Origin: Amyelois transitella
Lineage: Eukaryota > Arthropoda > Insecta > Lepidoptera > Pyralidae
Assembly (NCBI RefSeq): GCF_032362555.1
Contig: NC_083527.1
Location: 4,278,001 to 4,342,000 of the forward strand
Reading direction: 5' to 3'
Length of the DNA stretch: 64,000 nucleotides
Shown here: positions 9,301-20,537 of the stretch, one piece after another
How the letters are laid out: each line of letters opens with the position of its first letter
How positions within the stretch are numbered: position 1 is the stretch's first letter
Program-made: the position numbers and the translations under genes
The notes under the pieces: model-generated
What the model was told of the DNA's origin: nothing
What the model saw: the letters and a program-made list of their open reading frames with translations, nothing else
The model's database searches: none

Positions 9301-12030
9301 AGTCTAACAAGTCTGTAATTAATGTTACCGCCAATCCAGAATTCCTAAGCACACAGATGAAAGAGATTCAAGCTTACCGCTGGCCTAATGTTAGGGTCAG
9401 GCGCTCTCACAAATCTCTCAGGCGCGACATAGCACAGTCTCCTTCTAGAAGTGTCGAAGAAGTAGCTGAAGTCTGCGGGGTTGTCATCGGGCAGGAATGT
9501 AGGCTTGAACGACGCTATGTCGGTCAGGAGCACCCATAGCCATGACGTCACCATAATGTTCTCAAGCTGGAACAAAGAAACTTCTAATAGAATGTTGTAT
9601 TTTAAACTCAGAACACCTGTGACTGCGGCGATGAGAGTAAGAGTTAATTAATTGCATTAAAAATAACAGGTTGAATGGAACTGAGACAGCCGCCAGAAGT
9701 AAATGTTAAAATCAAACCGACATCAATATTTTTTTCTCTTGATAAGGGAGTTTAAAAGAGTTAAACATTTGTTGCCCCCTCACCTAAAATGCACAACGCT
9801 CTAAAAAGTATTCTAAAAATAAAGGGCTCGCAGTTTGATTAACCACGCCTGAATTGTGGGTACACTGTACATGTGCCCTACAGCCGCGCACGAATCTGGA
9901 CAATGAGCTTCTTTCAATAGAGAACACAAAATAGACCAAAACCAAGTGGATAACGATGATCTGATAGGCAACAACAGCGTCTCATATGATGATTTTCATC
10001 ATTAAGTCATCTAATATCAGCTCTGTCTACCAGCAAAGGATAAATATTGATACTTTGTGTATGTCTGTTGAGGTCAGGTGACCCCTAAACAGAAGCAGGC
10101 TTAATTAATCAACACAGTACACACCTTAACAGTTGAAGGGCACACCAAAGATTTGAAAATGTAACCAGGACACACCATACTATCACACATCAAAAATAAA
10201 AGGACAAACCTTAATATCACCGTGGCAGATCCCCAACTTGTGCATGCGATGCAGAGCATACAGCACTTGGAATGTGATCCACTTCTTCTCCAGTGTGGTG
10301 AGGAAGGGCCTCGTGGACATGCGGTCGTACACACTGCATTTGCAGTACTCGCGCATTATCAGACCTGCTTTATCTGTCAACTGAAATAAGTAGGAAATAT
10401 TAAATATTTATTTATTTATGTACACAAAATAATATACAGGAGCATTTAATACAGATATTTTAGTACAAAGGTGCTACTTTTTTCAAAAGAAATCTCTTCC
10501 AGTAGAGCCATGAGAGGAGATATGAATTTTGGAGCGGTATGGCGTGTGCATAAATAACATTTAACTAAAGATACATGCTAATACTTACATAATTAATTTT
10601 TATTAATTAAACATACTAATATATATACTATAAATCTATTTCGAGAGTATATATATAATATAAGTCTATCTCGAGAGATAATAATCTTTAACTCATCGTT
10701 TGAATGCAGAAAGAGTTTGGGAATCGCGAATAACATACTTCATAACATCTCTCTTTGCATTGTATTTGTCATTACTTAGGATTGTGACACCCCACAGAAT
10801 CACTATACATATAAATACCTACTATAAGTAAAAATGTAACAGCTGTTTACGCTTACTCTTTCCCAAAATATCTAAATACAGGCTTAATAAATTACTTTTC
10901 TGGGAATTTTTTTCAAAAAAGACTGTATCAGGATAAATGATAAAGAACAATAATAGAACAACTGTATGATTTCATTTTATTTTTGTGCAATAAAGAGTTG
11001 ATATAGTTATCTATAAAACCAGACTTAACCAATTCAAGATCATTGTCAAAACCCACTCTGCAGGCTCCTCTAAAGAAAGGTGAAAATTTAAGTGAGATTT
11101 ACTCCAGGAAGAAGGGACCTGTTATCTGTACTCCTTAAACACAGTATGGAAAACAAATCTGGTAAAAATACCTGTCAAACAAACACTTACTATAACTCTC
11201 TGGAACGGCAAACAGTTAAATGCAGAAGCAAGTTGCTCCTTGATCTTCAGAATCTTCTCCCTGTGTTCAGCCAGAGGCAGCGATGGATCATGCACAGCAA
11301 AGACTTTCACCACAACAAGTCCTTCTTGAGAGCGGGCTCGAGCCACCTTCAGGAAACGGGTGGAGCCGAGGCTGAAATTATCATGAAATTTATTACTCCA
11401 TGATTGCATAGTGTTTTCCATGTGGAAAGTAACTATTGATTCCGTTTTACTTAGATGCCTATGGATCTCTTTTGCTTTCTATAAAATTTTATTGATTCTT
11501 ACCTGCCACTAATTAAGGCTACAGTATTGTTATAATAGAAATAATTCCCGATTATTTGAAAGTAATTAAATAACAATTATGTTATTTTAAGGCATCAAGT
11601 TATGAACCACATGGTATTTTTTCAATAAAGCCTTCTAATTGTCGCTTTTGTTTAAAATCGAAATAAGGATAATTAACATGTAATTTATGAGATTTCTCTT
11701 GGTAAATTAATTACATTAGCATCCTCTTAGACATGAGATCATCATAAACATCCATCTTACACAATTAAGTCTATACAGCTGACAAATACACAAGTTTTTT
11801 TTTGTGATGCAGACAATGAAAAACCCACGTGCGAGAGTGAGGGACCAACCAGCATAAATGCGTAAATTTTGTGTGGATGAAATGTGGACTTACAATCGAA
11901 TAAAATATTACAATAATAACAAATTAATAAATATATACCTCTGGTCAAAATGTAGGTCAACATGATCGCTAAGATAATGCTCCACAGGATAAATCTGCGA
12001 GGGAGCTACTCCTGCCAGCTGATTCCCCAT
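311..12030 (-). CDS. Vps15: Vps15 / PIK3R4, regulatory subunit of class III PI3-kinase (coding exons 1-14; 3' part outside window)
   Basis: Fourteen coding exons on the minus strand: 12030-11939, 11371-11191, 10380-10210, 9566-9378, 8934-8846, 8596-8387, 7749-7305, 6608-6416, 5015-4906, 4481-4373, 3143-2995, 2051-1908, 1278-1162 and 445-311. All junctions are GT-AG and the phase closes at every one, giving 778 residues before the left edge. The start [12 protein letters not shown] matches the family's myristoylated N-terminus (Gly2). A divergent kinase domain follows, with ATP-site Lys53, HGDIK at 144-148 and DIA (164-166) in place of DFG, as expected of Vps15. An acidic linker (DDDEEEEE) in exon 7 precedes HEAT-type helical repeats, including [15 protein letters not shown] and [14 protein letters not shown]. 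The family's C-terminal WD40 propeller is absent only because the window ends. Known role: scaffold for Vps34 in autophagy and endosomal PI3P synthesis. Exon 8 is markedly GC-rich and sits between two tandem arrays. Confidence 0.96.
690..805 (-). mobile_element. Degraded LINE 3' fragment (minus)
   Basis: The reverse complement keeps ATGAATGAAGCAAAAGAAGT and nearby bases, resembling the segment of the LINE at 15840-15880 (ATGTGGATGAAGCGAAGGAA). It is heavily diverged and no tail was found. Confidence 0.4.
1571..1892 (+). mobile_element. Family A SINE-like element with triplicated 5' end
   Basis: A sense copy running from GTGCCGTG at the 5' end to (TATG)n. The body contains ATGTCGTAAAAGGCGACTAA, the hairpin CAGTCTTTTCAAGACTG and CTGTCTACCCCGCAAGGGAT. 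The 5' 28 bp (beginning GTGCCGTGTGGTTCCCGG and ending CATTAGA) occurs three times in tandem at 1571-1654. The element ends just inside Vps15 intron 12, next to the exon 12 donor. Confidence 0.85.
2113..2345 (+). mobile_element. Family A element with inverted 5' half (twin-priming structure)
   Basis: Positions 2117-2215 are the 5' half of the element in reverse orientation, ending GGTGCCGGGTACCACGC. From about 2213 the 3' half reads in sense orientation (TTACAAACTTTGGATTC) and runs to (TATG)n. The two halves break at the same internal position, with about 7 bp of overlap (TTACAAA and its complement). Confidence 0.85.
3285..3473 (+). mobile_element. Lep1-like Helitron, 5'-truncated
   Basis: Contains GTTGAATATACAATTTATCG, CATCACGCTGCAACTAT, CAATGATGCCCAAAATAACT and the terminal hairpin region GCGGACGAAGTCGCGG. 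The same order appears in the copies at 41513 and 43388. The usual CAGCTAG terminus is altered here (CTATATAG). Confidence 0.75.
3580..4030 (-). mobile_element. tRNA-headed SINE (family B), near full length
   Basis: On the minus strand it begins with a tRNA-like head (GATGGTCGAATCGG, then the B-box-like GGTTCAAATCC at about 3965). The body follows: GATGAGGGAAAACATCTTGA, CACATTCAGGCAACTGGATG, TGTAAAAACCTGACTCACCC and TCTCCAGAGTGG. Other pieces of this body lie at 8225, 19545, 41290 and 59815. It sits in Vps15 intron 10. Confidence 0.7.
4078..4312 (-). mobile_element. Family A element, full length
   Basis: Antisense copy running from AATCACGTCTATACCCCTTG through TGATAGAATTGAGATTCAAA to GGTGCCGGGAACCACACGGC. 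Confidence 0.85.
4505..4562 (-). mobile_element. Family A fragment (3' end only)
   Basis: Only the tail-proximal segment is present: AAGTCTATATCCCTTGCGGG and TAGACAGAGCGAAC. Confidence 0.7.
4765..4860. repeat. Degenerate GAGT/GAATGAGT simple repeat in Vps15 intron 9
   Basis: A run of GAATGAGT, GGATGAGT and GAGTAAGT units, roughly 8-12 bp each and imperfect. No coding signal is visible. Confidence 0.7.
5361..6424. repeat. 60-bp tandem array (about 18 units) in Vps15 intron 8
   Basis: Thirteen units with exact 60-bp spacing start at 5641, 5701 and so on to 6361. They are preceded by about five shorter units (roughly 54-60 bp) that vary in a TTTA copy. Units read TATTAGGCAACACTAAAGTA and continue through TTATTTACCAATAT. 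Variants (AATGAC or AACGAC) occur in runs, suggesting local homogenisation. On the minus strand every unit contains AATAATATTG followed by GTAAAT. The first ten bases match the last ten bases of exon 8, and the following GT is in the position of the real donor (GTGAAT). The array therefore includes the exon-intron junction and touches exon 8 directly. Confidence 0.97.
6620..6975. repeat. 70-bp tandem array (5 units) in Vps15 intron 7
   Basis: Five units of about 70 bp, each containing TTTTGGAACAAAAAGT, then CCCTGTATGTTATATTATTA, then a T-rich stretch. The GGAAC motif recurs at about 6656, 6726, 6796, 6866 and 6935. The array begins within about 12 bp of the exon 8 acceptor, so exon 8 has a tandem array on each side. 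Confidence 0.93.
7085..7150 (+). mobile_element. Family A fragment (3' end)
   Basis: Sense fragment: CCGTCTTTCAAGACTGCTGG, CTCTGTCTACCCTACAAGGG and AAAGACGTGATCATAT. Confidence 0.7.
7195..7300 (-). mobile_element. Family D repeat fragment with internal duplication, Vps15 intron 7
   Basis: Contains GGTAAAAACTAGTATAGTAG, AAAACCTGTATTCTTTTATA and two tandem copies of TAGGTGGCGGTAAATTCG. The reverse complement resembles the segment at 60385-60480 (GAATTTAGCGCCACCTAC, then ACACAGGTTTTTTGCAAATC). It lies next to the exon 7 donor. Confidence 0.55.
8140..8362 (+). mobile_element. Family A 5' fragment joined to family B body fragment
   Basis: 8140-8200 reads TGCCGTGTGGTTCCCGACAC and CTTCCCATGGATGTCATTAG, the 5' end of family A. 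From about 8225 the sequence is family B body: TGCAGGTTCCCCTGTAAAGT, TGTAAAAACCTAACTCACCG, GGTGAGGATGCAACTGGGTC. It lies in Vps15 intron 6. Confidence 0.65.
8965..9050 (+). mobile_element. Family A fragment
   Basis: Sense fragment: TCACTATTCGAATCTCAATT, CATGAAGCCATACAGCTGAA and CGTGACCGTTCAG. No tail survives. Confidence 0.65.
9115..9240 (+). mobile_element. Degraded LINE 3' fragment (plus)
   Basis: Matches the LINE at 15733 with divergence: GTTATGAATGGATGAAGCGA, then GGGGATTGTGGTAAGCGGAA and AGATGTAATTTCTTCTACAT. Confidence 0.55.
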
Positions 12031-13161
12031 TTTTAAGTCCAAAAACTTAAATAAAAAATATACTTCGCTCTACGATCCAGCAACGAAACAAGACAATTAA
12101 AAAAACATTACGGTGGCTGCGCTGTAAGGCGATACTTTTTATTTATTTTAAAGATATCTAATTAAACAATGTATGTTGAACAGCTGCGAGACCAACACAA
12201 AAATATTTTGGTTGACTTGACTTGACAGTTAATTGACAATTGCCAATAAACACCCCACTGGCAGTGCAGCGCAACCCAAAGGCGCAATGCGCTGTTTTTC
12301 TGCAATTATCTCGCGTTTCGCTAAACGGATTTTGATGCCGTTTTCAGGAAAGTGTTTGTTACATTTAGTAGAAGATTTAAGATATTTAACCGATTTAAAA
12401 AAAAAATGGTTCTCTTTTTTGTTATGTTAATATATTTTTTTAAAGATTTTTGTCGAGTGTTAGTTGTGACTTTTACACAATTTTATTTTAGGATGGGACA
12501 GAGAAATCTTGTTTCATCAATTTATCATCCATAAATCATTTCATAAACGCCTCCAGTTTAATTTAATAGATGCCATTAATAACACTGTACTAGTTTACGC
12601 AACGTATGATAGCTGTTCTCAAATGTAATAAAAAATTAATTTTCTATTAATATATTAGTATTATCATATTATTTTTAGTATTAAGTATATTATTATATTA
12701 ATAAAAGATAATTTAGTAATATTTATTCTGCTAAGTACCTCATATATAACGAACACCTCTAAAACTGAGATGACAAAGCTTTAAGTGTACTACCGAAGTT
12801 TAGTCCAAAGTTTTTCCGATTTTCCTCCAGTATTGGATGATCTGATCCCCCAGATCGATGGAAGCTTGTTTACTTGAAATTTTTAATAAATTTATCTAAA
12901 TTAAAAATATATATTTTTTATTATTCATTTTCTGATCCTGATTTTAGTTAGACCCGTTTTACCCCTCTTTGCTTCTCTTTTATAGTCATAGACAAAAAAA
13001 AATCTAGTCGATTACCAATTGCTTGTCAAATTACACCTCATCAATTGCTACGCTTCTTTTGTCAATCTATGGTAGTCTATGATTCTTTCTCTTTTCTTCA
13101 ACAAACAAGCATTCCACCCATTTTATTGAATTTATACGGTTTTAGATAATACTTCACAGAA
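12031..13161. promoter_or_regulatory. Divergent promoter region between Vps15 and SMAP
   Basis: The 1.1 kb between the two start codons must hold both promoters and 5' leaders. No TATA box is obvious on either side. A cluster of TTGAC/TGACA words (TTGACTTGACTTGACAGTTA, then ATTGACAATTG) lies at about 12211-12243, and CTTGTCAAATTACAC occurs near 13022. The rest is AT-rich and I see no gene in it. Confidence 0.55.
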
Positions 13162-16100
13162 ATGACTTCTAAAAGTGAAAAAGACCGTGCTAAACAGATC
13201 CAGGATCGATGTCAGAATGTGTTAATGCTAATGCTGAAAGACGAAGACAATAAATATTGCGTTGACTGTGATGCTAAAGGTAAATCTTTTGGTTTTTTGT
13301 AATATCAATTCTCATGATCAGTAGCGTATAATAAGTAGGCTTGGTTCAGCTTCTCTCTTTTCTCCTTTTTGGCGTATAAGCATCTCAAAACATGAGAATA
13401 TATGTACTGTAGAACTTGTTTCTACAGTACTAATATTCAGTAATAATTCTCCCTTTATGTGAATCTCTCAGTGTTAGCATATTAAATAGTTGGCAAATTG
13501 TATAGTCTTGTGACCTTAAAACATTTTTACAATAAGTAAACATATATATGTGTTTTGTTGACACCTCACTCACCTCATAAATGTAGGTGCTGTTGCTTCC
13601 TATCATTAATTGAACACGCAACTATTAATATAATATAAATATTTATTTATACCTTTACTAAATTCCGTCTGTGGATTAACTCTAGCCTATGTGTTACTCT
13701 TATGTATGAACTAAATCCACAGGTAATTGACCAGGCAAACATTTCTTATCTTTCCATTCTCTATCAATACAGGCAACCCCAGAGATGGAAAAAGAGACAA
13801 GATAAGAGCATTCCTATAGGAATTCCAGAATAAACCACTATTTAGTAGTTATAATAAACATACATTCTCAATAGTAAGGTCTGTGCATGCACAGGAAAAT
13901 GGAAGCCCTAAGGCCTAAGGATTATGAATGTTTATAATAATACTTGAATAAAAAACATACATAATCAAACTTTTTCTATTGAATTATTTGCACGAAATTC
14001 TAATCTTACTTAAAGGAATGCTTATTCACCATTTGAAACTTGCAGAGAATGTATTAGTGTACCTCAAGGTTTGGATTAGAGATTACTAATTTAACTGAGT
14101 AGTGGTTCAAATTAAATAATGGAGCACTCAGTAAAATAAACAATATATTATTTTAAGTTACATATATTATTATGTATTAGATGAGAGGCAAAGACATGAC
14201 TTGAATGTTAAAAAAATTTATATCAAAAAATTGAATCAATTTAAAGATGGAATTAGAAGAAAAAACTCTAAAGAGGTTTGCCTCTCCAACGGTAGGCTTT
14301 GTGTATTTTTAGGGTTCTAGAGCCCAATGGCAGTGAAACACTTAGTTTTATCATGTCTATATATCAAATAGTGTGTGCATCCCATGCAGATTGTAAAAGT
14401 CAATCAAGGAGAAAGTAATACACTTGGAGTTCTTCTTTTAGGCGATAGGCTAGTCACTATTTAAATCTCAGTTCCATCATTAAAGCCATGTATATTAATA
14501 TGGTGACTTTTTGAGACTGTTGTCTCTAGATGAAGACATGATTATATGTATGTATATCTCTATGTTGGCATCATTTTATTTGGACATTATAATTATATAG
14601 GGTTAAAATTTTAAAGGTGAATTTAATGAACCATTATAACTACTTTTTGTTTCACATGGGCGGAACAGGCATTCTTGTGTTGGAATATATTTTCATTAGA
14701 TATAGTATGCAAGTCTGACTTCCACTTGGCTGGTTAAGTGTATGGCCTTGGTAATTTGTAGTTTCCTTTTCAAACCCATCCAAACTAAGTCAAGGTTGAA
14801 CTGTTAATGAATTATGTAACATTTGCATTTAGAGTTAATTATGATGTATGTTGCCAACAATTTATTAATAATTACTTCTTTTGCGATGAGTGAATTTTTA
14901 TGTAACATTAGTAACTGTATCAAGGCAGTCTAAACAAAGTAATGTTGACAATTGTTTGTTAACATTACTTTGTTTTTGTTATTTTGTTGAGTACAACTTT
15001 TTTAACAACTACTAATATTGGTGAAATAATTTCATCAATGAACAAAATGTGCCTGAGACATAATAACATATCATATATGTATTTGGGCGGGTCCAAAATT
15101 CGCAAAACAAAAAGAGTCATTTTATTTATTTAGTGTACCACTGTATGCTACAGTGATACAGGATATACAATCTAATACTTATGTCAATTTAATTGCTAAA
15201 TGTGCAAACTATTCCTAGTTGAAAACAATAATAATGATACACAAAGTTTGATAAAGTTCTATTTATATAATTTTTCCAGTCTGATCAACCAAGTGGTCCA
15301 TTCATAATTAGAATTATTGCTTTGTGTGATCTGATCCACTCTAAAATTTGTGAGTCTAGGCGGTATAATAATTGTTTTAGTGTACCTATTTTATTAAACA
15401 GCACTTTTGAATTGAACTGAACAATGTATATGTATTAAATTAGGTCCTCGATGGGCGTCATGGAACCTGGGCATTTTCTTGTGCATCCGTTGTGCGGGCA
15501 TCCACCGCAACCTCGGTGTGCACATCTCCAAAGTGAAGAGTGTCAATCTTGACTCGTGGACTCCAGAGCAAGTGGTAATTTAAAAAATTAAATTTGTTTT
15601 ATTTGCCACAGTGATTAATTAATTTATTATTAACTATCTATCATTAATTAATTTAAAGTCTTAATAAACATACAGAAATGATAGGATCCAATAATTGTTA
15701 TTAGGTGATGTGCATTTTTTAAATCATAAAAGTGTGGAGGGAAAGGTCGGAGTGGGAAGATCTAGATGAACGTATATTGATCAAATTAAGGACGTCCTGG
15801 TAAAGGGTCAGGTCAAAAGTACCCGAAACCGCCGAGCTTGCATGAAGAGAGTTATGAATGTGGATGAAGCGAAGGAAGTATGCAGAGATCGTGGCAAGTG
15901 GAAAGATGTAGTCTCTGCCTACCCCTCCGGGAAAGAGGCGTGATTTTATGTATGTATGTATAAAAGTGCATTTTTGTTACATTTGGTGATTCTTCTGATA
16001 TTTTGCTTACATTTTCCATTTCGTATCCAGGTATCCCTCCAACAGATGGGTAATTCCCGAGCGCGCGCCGTGTACGAAGCGAATCTACCGGATTCTTTCA

Positions 16101-17594
16101 GGCGGCCGCAGAATGACTCCTCGCTGGAAGCCTTCATCAGGGCCAAGTACGAGCAGAAGAAGTATATTGCCAAGGAGTGGGTGCCGCCGACTATCCCTAA
16201 AGTTAACTGGTATGGATTGATTGTTTATATGTTTTTTTTTCTATCAATTATGAACAAGCACAAGCATTTGCCAATTACTTATTATCCTTCGTTTAGCCCT
16301 CGGACTTAGAGCAATTACTGTACCCTTGGTAGAAGCTTGTATTGTCCGTATTTTAACTAATATTGTTTGTTTGTTACCTCATCACAGTAACTATCTATCT
16401 TAACCTCAAGAAAATTCGTATACATGAAGTGTGACGTATACACTATAGACTAGCCAAAAATATAAACGTGAGAAAATTGACCAATTTCATTGTTTTTCTA
16501 AATTATATAATTTCAGGGATAAAGAAATAGACGAAGAAATGGAAAAACAAAAGCGGAAAAAGAAGTCGACATCGTCGGGGCTCGGGCCCCTGCCAGCTCC
16601 CACTACTAGCGACAAAAAGTATAATGTAAGTAAATGTTCTGTATTATCAATATTTAAAACTGTTATTGAGTGACTGACTCCTCGCTTCGGCTGTGTGTTT
16701 TTTCCGCCGACTACGCACAGCCTAGAAAGTTGAAATAAGGTATGAAGATTCCTTAGGGAGTGTACACTAAAAAAGGATTTGCGGGAACGGAATTTAACGG
16801 GATTGTTCGATTTTCATGAAAGCTTCAATGCACTCTGCCTTAGTAGCAAAATCAGAGTAAATCAAATTACATACTATAAAATTTTGTAAGTGTAAGTTTA
16901 GCAAAATCCTTTTGTTTTTCAGAAATCTGACGTGATTCCGAGCATCCCGAAACCAAAGTCCTCAGTCAGTCCGAAACTAGGCAGAAGTACGCCCACAAGT
17001 CAAGCCGAGGCTAAACCTTCAAACGGATCCGCTGACCTACTCGGACTAGACACGGCCAAGACAGAGTCTAAACCTAGCGACGACATTTTCTCAAGCTTCT
17101 TCTCAGCACCGCAGGAGAAACCAGCAGAACCCAAACCGGAAACCAAACCAGATTTGAAGACTGAAGAGGAAAACTTCTTCAAACAACCTGCTCCCACAGA
17201 AAAAGAGAAATCAAAGTTAACTAAAGACAGTATATTAGCACTGTACAGTCAAACACCTTCTACGAATTTAGTTAACCAATTTAACCCCGTGCCGCCTGCG
17301 CAACAGCAGTTTGCTTTCGGTGGAGCGTACCAACCTCAAGCATTTAACAATGTGCCGGCGCAAAACGGTATGCAATTTAACCAATTCCCACCAATGGGAA
17401 ACCAGTTTCAGCAGCCGTTCCCTGCTCAACCAGCCATGCCTCCCTCACAACCTTTCAATCAAGGAAATCAGTTCTTCAACCAACAACAGCCACAACAACT
17501 AACTCAACAATTTGGAGGCTTAAACCTAGGACAGAGTTTCCCAAACGCGTTCACACAACAAAATACCAATGTTGCCAGTAACACGTGGCAATAG
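13162..17594 (+). CDS. Smap1: SMAP-type Arf GTPase-activating protein (stromal membrane-associated protein)
   Basis: Five exons: 13162-13279, 15444-15574, 16031-16209, 16517-16625 and 16923-17594, with phase closing at each junction; 402 residues. It has an N-terminal ArfGAP domain with the CX2CX16CX2CX4R zinc finger: Cys33, Cys36, Cys53, Cys56 and arginine finger Arg61 ([10 protein letters not shown]). The downstream [20 protein letters not shown] and [16 protein letters not shown] are typical of SMAP1/2. A basic stretch (KQKRKKK) precedes a low-complexity tail. Residues 218-222 (LLGLD) fit a clathrin box, as in vertebrate SMAPs. The C-terminus is rich in Gln, Asn, Pro and Phe. Family role: GTP hydrolysis on Arf1/Arf6 in clathrin-dependent endosomal and TGN traffic. 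The choice between the SMAP1 and SMAP2 names is not decidable, since insects usually have one gene. Confidence 0.94.
14432..14556 (+). mobile_element. Family A fragment in SMAP intron 1
   Basis: Sense copy lacking the 5' end: TTCTTCTTTTAGGCGATAGG, TTAAATCTCAGTTCCATCAT, then a shortened tail region ending ATTATATGTATGTATAT. Confidence 0.7.
15733..15965 (+). mobile_element. LINE 3' end encoding the C-terminus of a reverse-transcriptase ORF
   Basis: From about 15780 an open frame reads [26 protein letters not shown] and [18 protein letters not shown], then stop. This style is familiar from RTE-like LINE ORF2 C-termini. After the stop comes GTGATTTTATGTATGTATGT, the 3' tail. A stop in this frame just upstream shows the copy is dead. 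It lies in SMAP intron 2, 65 bp before exon 3. The last 40 bp resemble the 3' end of family A. Confidence 0.8.
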
Positions 17595-20537
17595 AATAAA
17601 AACTCGTTTTAAAGTTGTTTGTTTGTAGTGATTCTTTTGTCAAAGAGAAAAATGACGTACAGTTGTGTGTGCTGGTTTTTTTTTTACCGACATTCCATTG
17701 TTTCGAGCCATTTTTGTCAGTATTAAAAATAAAAAAAGTACTTAATGCTTCTCGTACAAAGTTTCCACAGACAAACAACTGTCTTAAATGCGTGGGTAAA
17801 AATATTTTGTTTCAATTACTGCATTGTAGATCAACGCGAGGTTTTAACAGAATTGTATATATGTTATTACAACATGTGATACAACATGTAACATGTAATA
17901 CTTGCCATTACAAGTTTTATGTGTAGTTCTCAAACATTGTGAAAAAAGGCGTTATGGCGAATTCCTTGTACATCATGAGTCTTTGCGATATCGTACTCTG
18001 ATTTGTTATACGCCAAAGGAAATTAAGAAGTTTAACTAATATATAATTGTAAATCCAATTTGGCACTGGAGTATAATTTTTTGTGTATATTGATATATTG
18101 CAATAAATGTGATATTTTCGTATTATTTTTAGACGTAATTTTGATCAAACCATCGCTGTTGATGCTTTCCATATTTTTTTCTTCTACGGTTTGTGCAATG
18201 CGTCCCGATACTTATTTACTCAAAAAACAATTTTTATTTTATATAGTTTTTAATATTTATACATATTGGATGTTTTTACTTCGCGATCGAAGAAATAATT
18301 TTGCACATTCTTATAACACAATTATAAAATATTTTGCACAGAAGTACGTAATTTGTGTTCGAGTATCAATATATTTTGGAATAAAAATAGGTGTTAATGT
18401 TAAGTAGGCAATTTTATTTTATTAATAAATATTGTGAGATGTTATACCTCTAAAAATTGGTCATTTGTGCAAGTGGCAACACCATTTAAAAAAAAATCTC
18501 AAGTGTTGCCATTCTCAAATCCGAAGGTCCTATTCTTCACGATTGGTACCATTTGTAAATGGTTAATTAAAATTATTTCTAGACTTCATTTAAGCCCGAC
18601 GTTTTATGACAATAATATTGGTTTTGCAACAATTTTTCATTAATTTTTGAACTGTCCAAATTTGTATTTGAGAACTTTTCTCATATAAAATTTTTGTTAG
18701 ATCTCATATCGGTTTCCCGGATGCATCATCACAGCGTCCTCTTTGCTTCAGAACCTGGAGAGTTCTTTTTGGCACAAGTAGAACTTTCATTCCCTATGCA
18801 TTTTTAAATTTATGATTTTAAAGCTATGACAAAAGTGGTATCTCTATTAATTTTTAAAAATCTATTTTCTTGCTTCTCTAAATATACATAGTTGTTTGGT
18901 CGTATATGACTGATTACTATCATTTTTATGGTAATAGAATGCAGTTCTTATTTAATAAAACGCAAAAGTGACTGACTGATCTAACAACGTACAGCCCAAA
19001 TTAGTGCACTGATCGAGGTGAAATTGGGCATGCAAATAGTTACTATGATGTAGACAACAATGATTTTCCGAAATTATAGCGGGAATGTAAACAGCGGGAT
19101 GTTTCGTTTTACGCGCGCTGATCGTGCTCTAGTTTCGTTTATAGGCTGTTTTATTATACGTTTCGACGGACAAAAATGATAGATGATGCAAAAAAAGCCG
19201 GACGTTTCCAGAGTGGAGGGTTGAGGTTACTACAATGGGAAAAATTTAAGCTACTTTTGAATAATTTTTTATTCAATTATTCATTTAAATTTTTATTTTA
19301 AATTAAAAATGATTATGTGTAGCAGTACGTAAATGTATTCACTGAGAAAACATTTTGGTGTATTATGTTCTAAGATAAATGTGATTGAATAACCTGATGA
19401 TTTAATAATAAAATGTATAAAACCTATAAACCAGATATTCAGGGGCCATATTGGCTGAGGCCATTGTGCCTGTTTTCAGTTTACACAAATAAATATAATG
19501 CCAATAGATATTTTGTTTTATTTTCTTATCATTGTGAGTTCCGTGTAGGTGCCTCCTGAAAATACTCATTCAGTTGCTTCAATGTTCACGATTCTTAACG
19601 ATGTTTTCCCTCACCTTAGGATAGGAACCTAATCGCTTAACTCAGAAAAAAAGCATTGGTTGCGGTCAATGGAGTAGAATCAGAATCGAACTGCACTTTT
19701 TTAAGATTTCTCTAAACGAATTTTAATATTTCACATTCCATTACCTATTTATAATTTATACGCGCACGGCGGCGCACGTAAAACGTAGGTACCTTTATTT
19801 TATCTCTTACGTTCGAATCCTGTTACAACGTTTTTAGGAAGGAGGTGTATTATGAAATAGATACTTCTCCCCACGCACAGATTTTAGAAATCAATCAAGG
19901 GAAAAGTGGTTCGAAACTTGGGTATGTACCCTATACGCTTCCCGGTCACTATCTCTGAATCAACTTGATATCAGCTAAATGTGGTCTTCCGAGTTTTGCT
20001 CTGTCTACCCTTCAAACTTAAAAGATTCCTTATCGGCGATGTTATTCCTGTTCAATTTGGTTGCAGGCGACACTTAATCGCGATAAATTGTTGCAACTAT
20101 AGAAAAAAAAAATACGATTTCGAAACGAAACGAAATTATTTGCGTGAAATGGATTCTATCAGAGTTTGGTTTGTTGTGAATGTGAATTTGTGTGTTGTTT
20201 TCATTAATTTTGCGTTGTTTTTCTGAACATTATACATTTTAACAGAATATAATGGAACCTGAGTAAGTTTTTTTTTAATAATTGTTATTTTTTATCAATA
20301 TTTTATGCTATCATATTGCAAAACCAACCAAACTTTTGTTTTGGCGCGCGCAGCCATATTTGTCAAAACAGCTGTTGCGAGAACGACTCCAGTTGCTCCG
20401 CATTGTTTTCGAGACACAAAATGTCTATTTATTCAAGACTCAAGTGTAAACATTGATAAATTATCTTAAAGTAGTATTCAATCAATAATTATGTGAAGAT
20501 ATAGAATGAGCTAATAATATTATACATTATTGTTAAC
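17595..20537. other. SMAP 3' flank / DENND6 5' flank, no gene recognised
   Basis: AATAAA occurs at 17595-17600, directly after the SMAP stop, and again near 17728, 18379 and 18423, so the 3' UTR end is uncertain. A degraded family B fragment (minus) lies at about 19545-19700, with GATGTTTTCCCTCACC and CAGAATCGAACTGC. A degraded family A trace is at 19930-20015. A GC-richer patch at 20335-20410 (TTTTGGCGCGCGCAGCC) is the likely DENND6 promoter. Open frames here are AT-rich and lack recognisable protein features. Confidence 0.6.

Noticed and set aside
18060..18407. 115-codon frame downstream of SMAP
   Set aside because: Very AT-rich, Ile/Phe/Tyr-heavy, no recognisable domain and inside the probable 3' UTR of SMAP.
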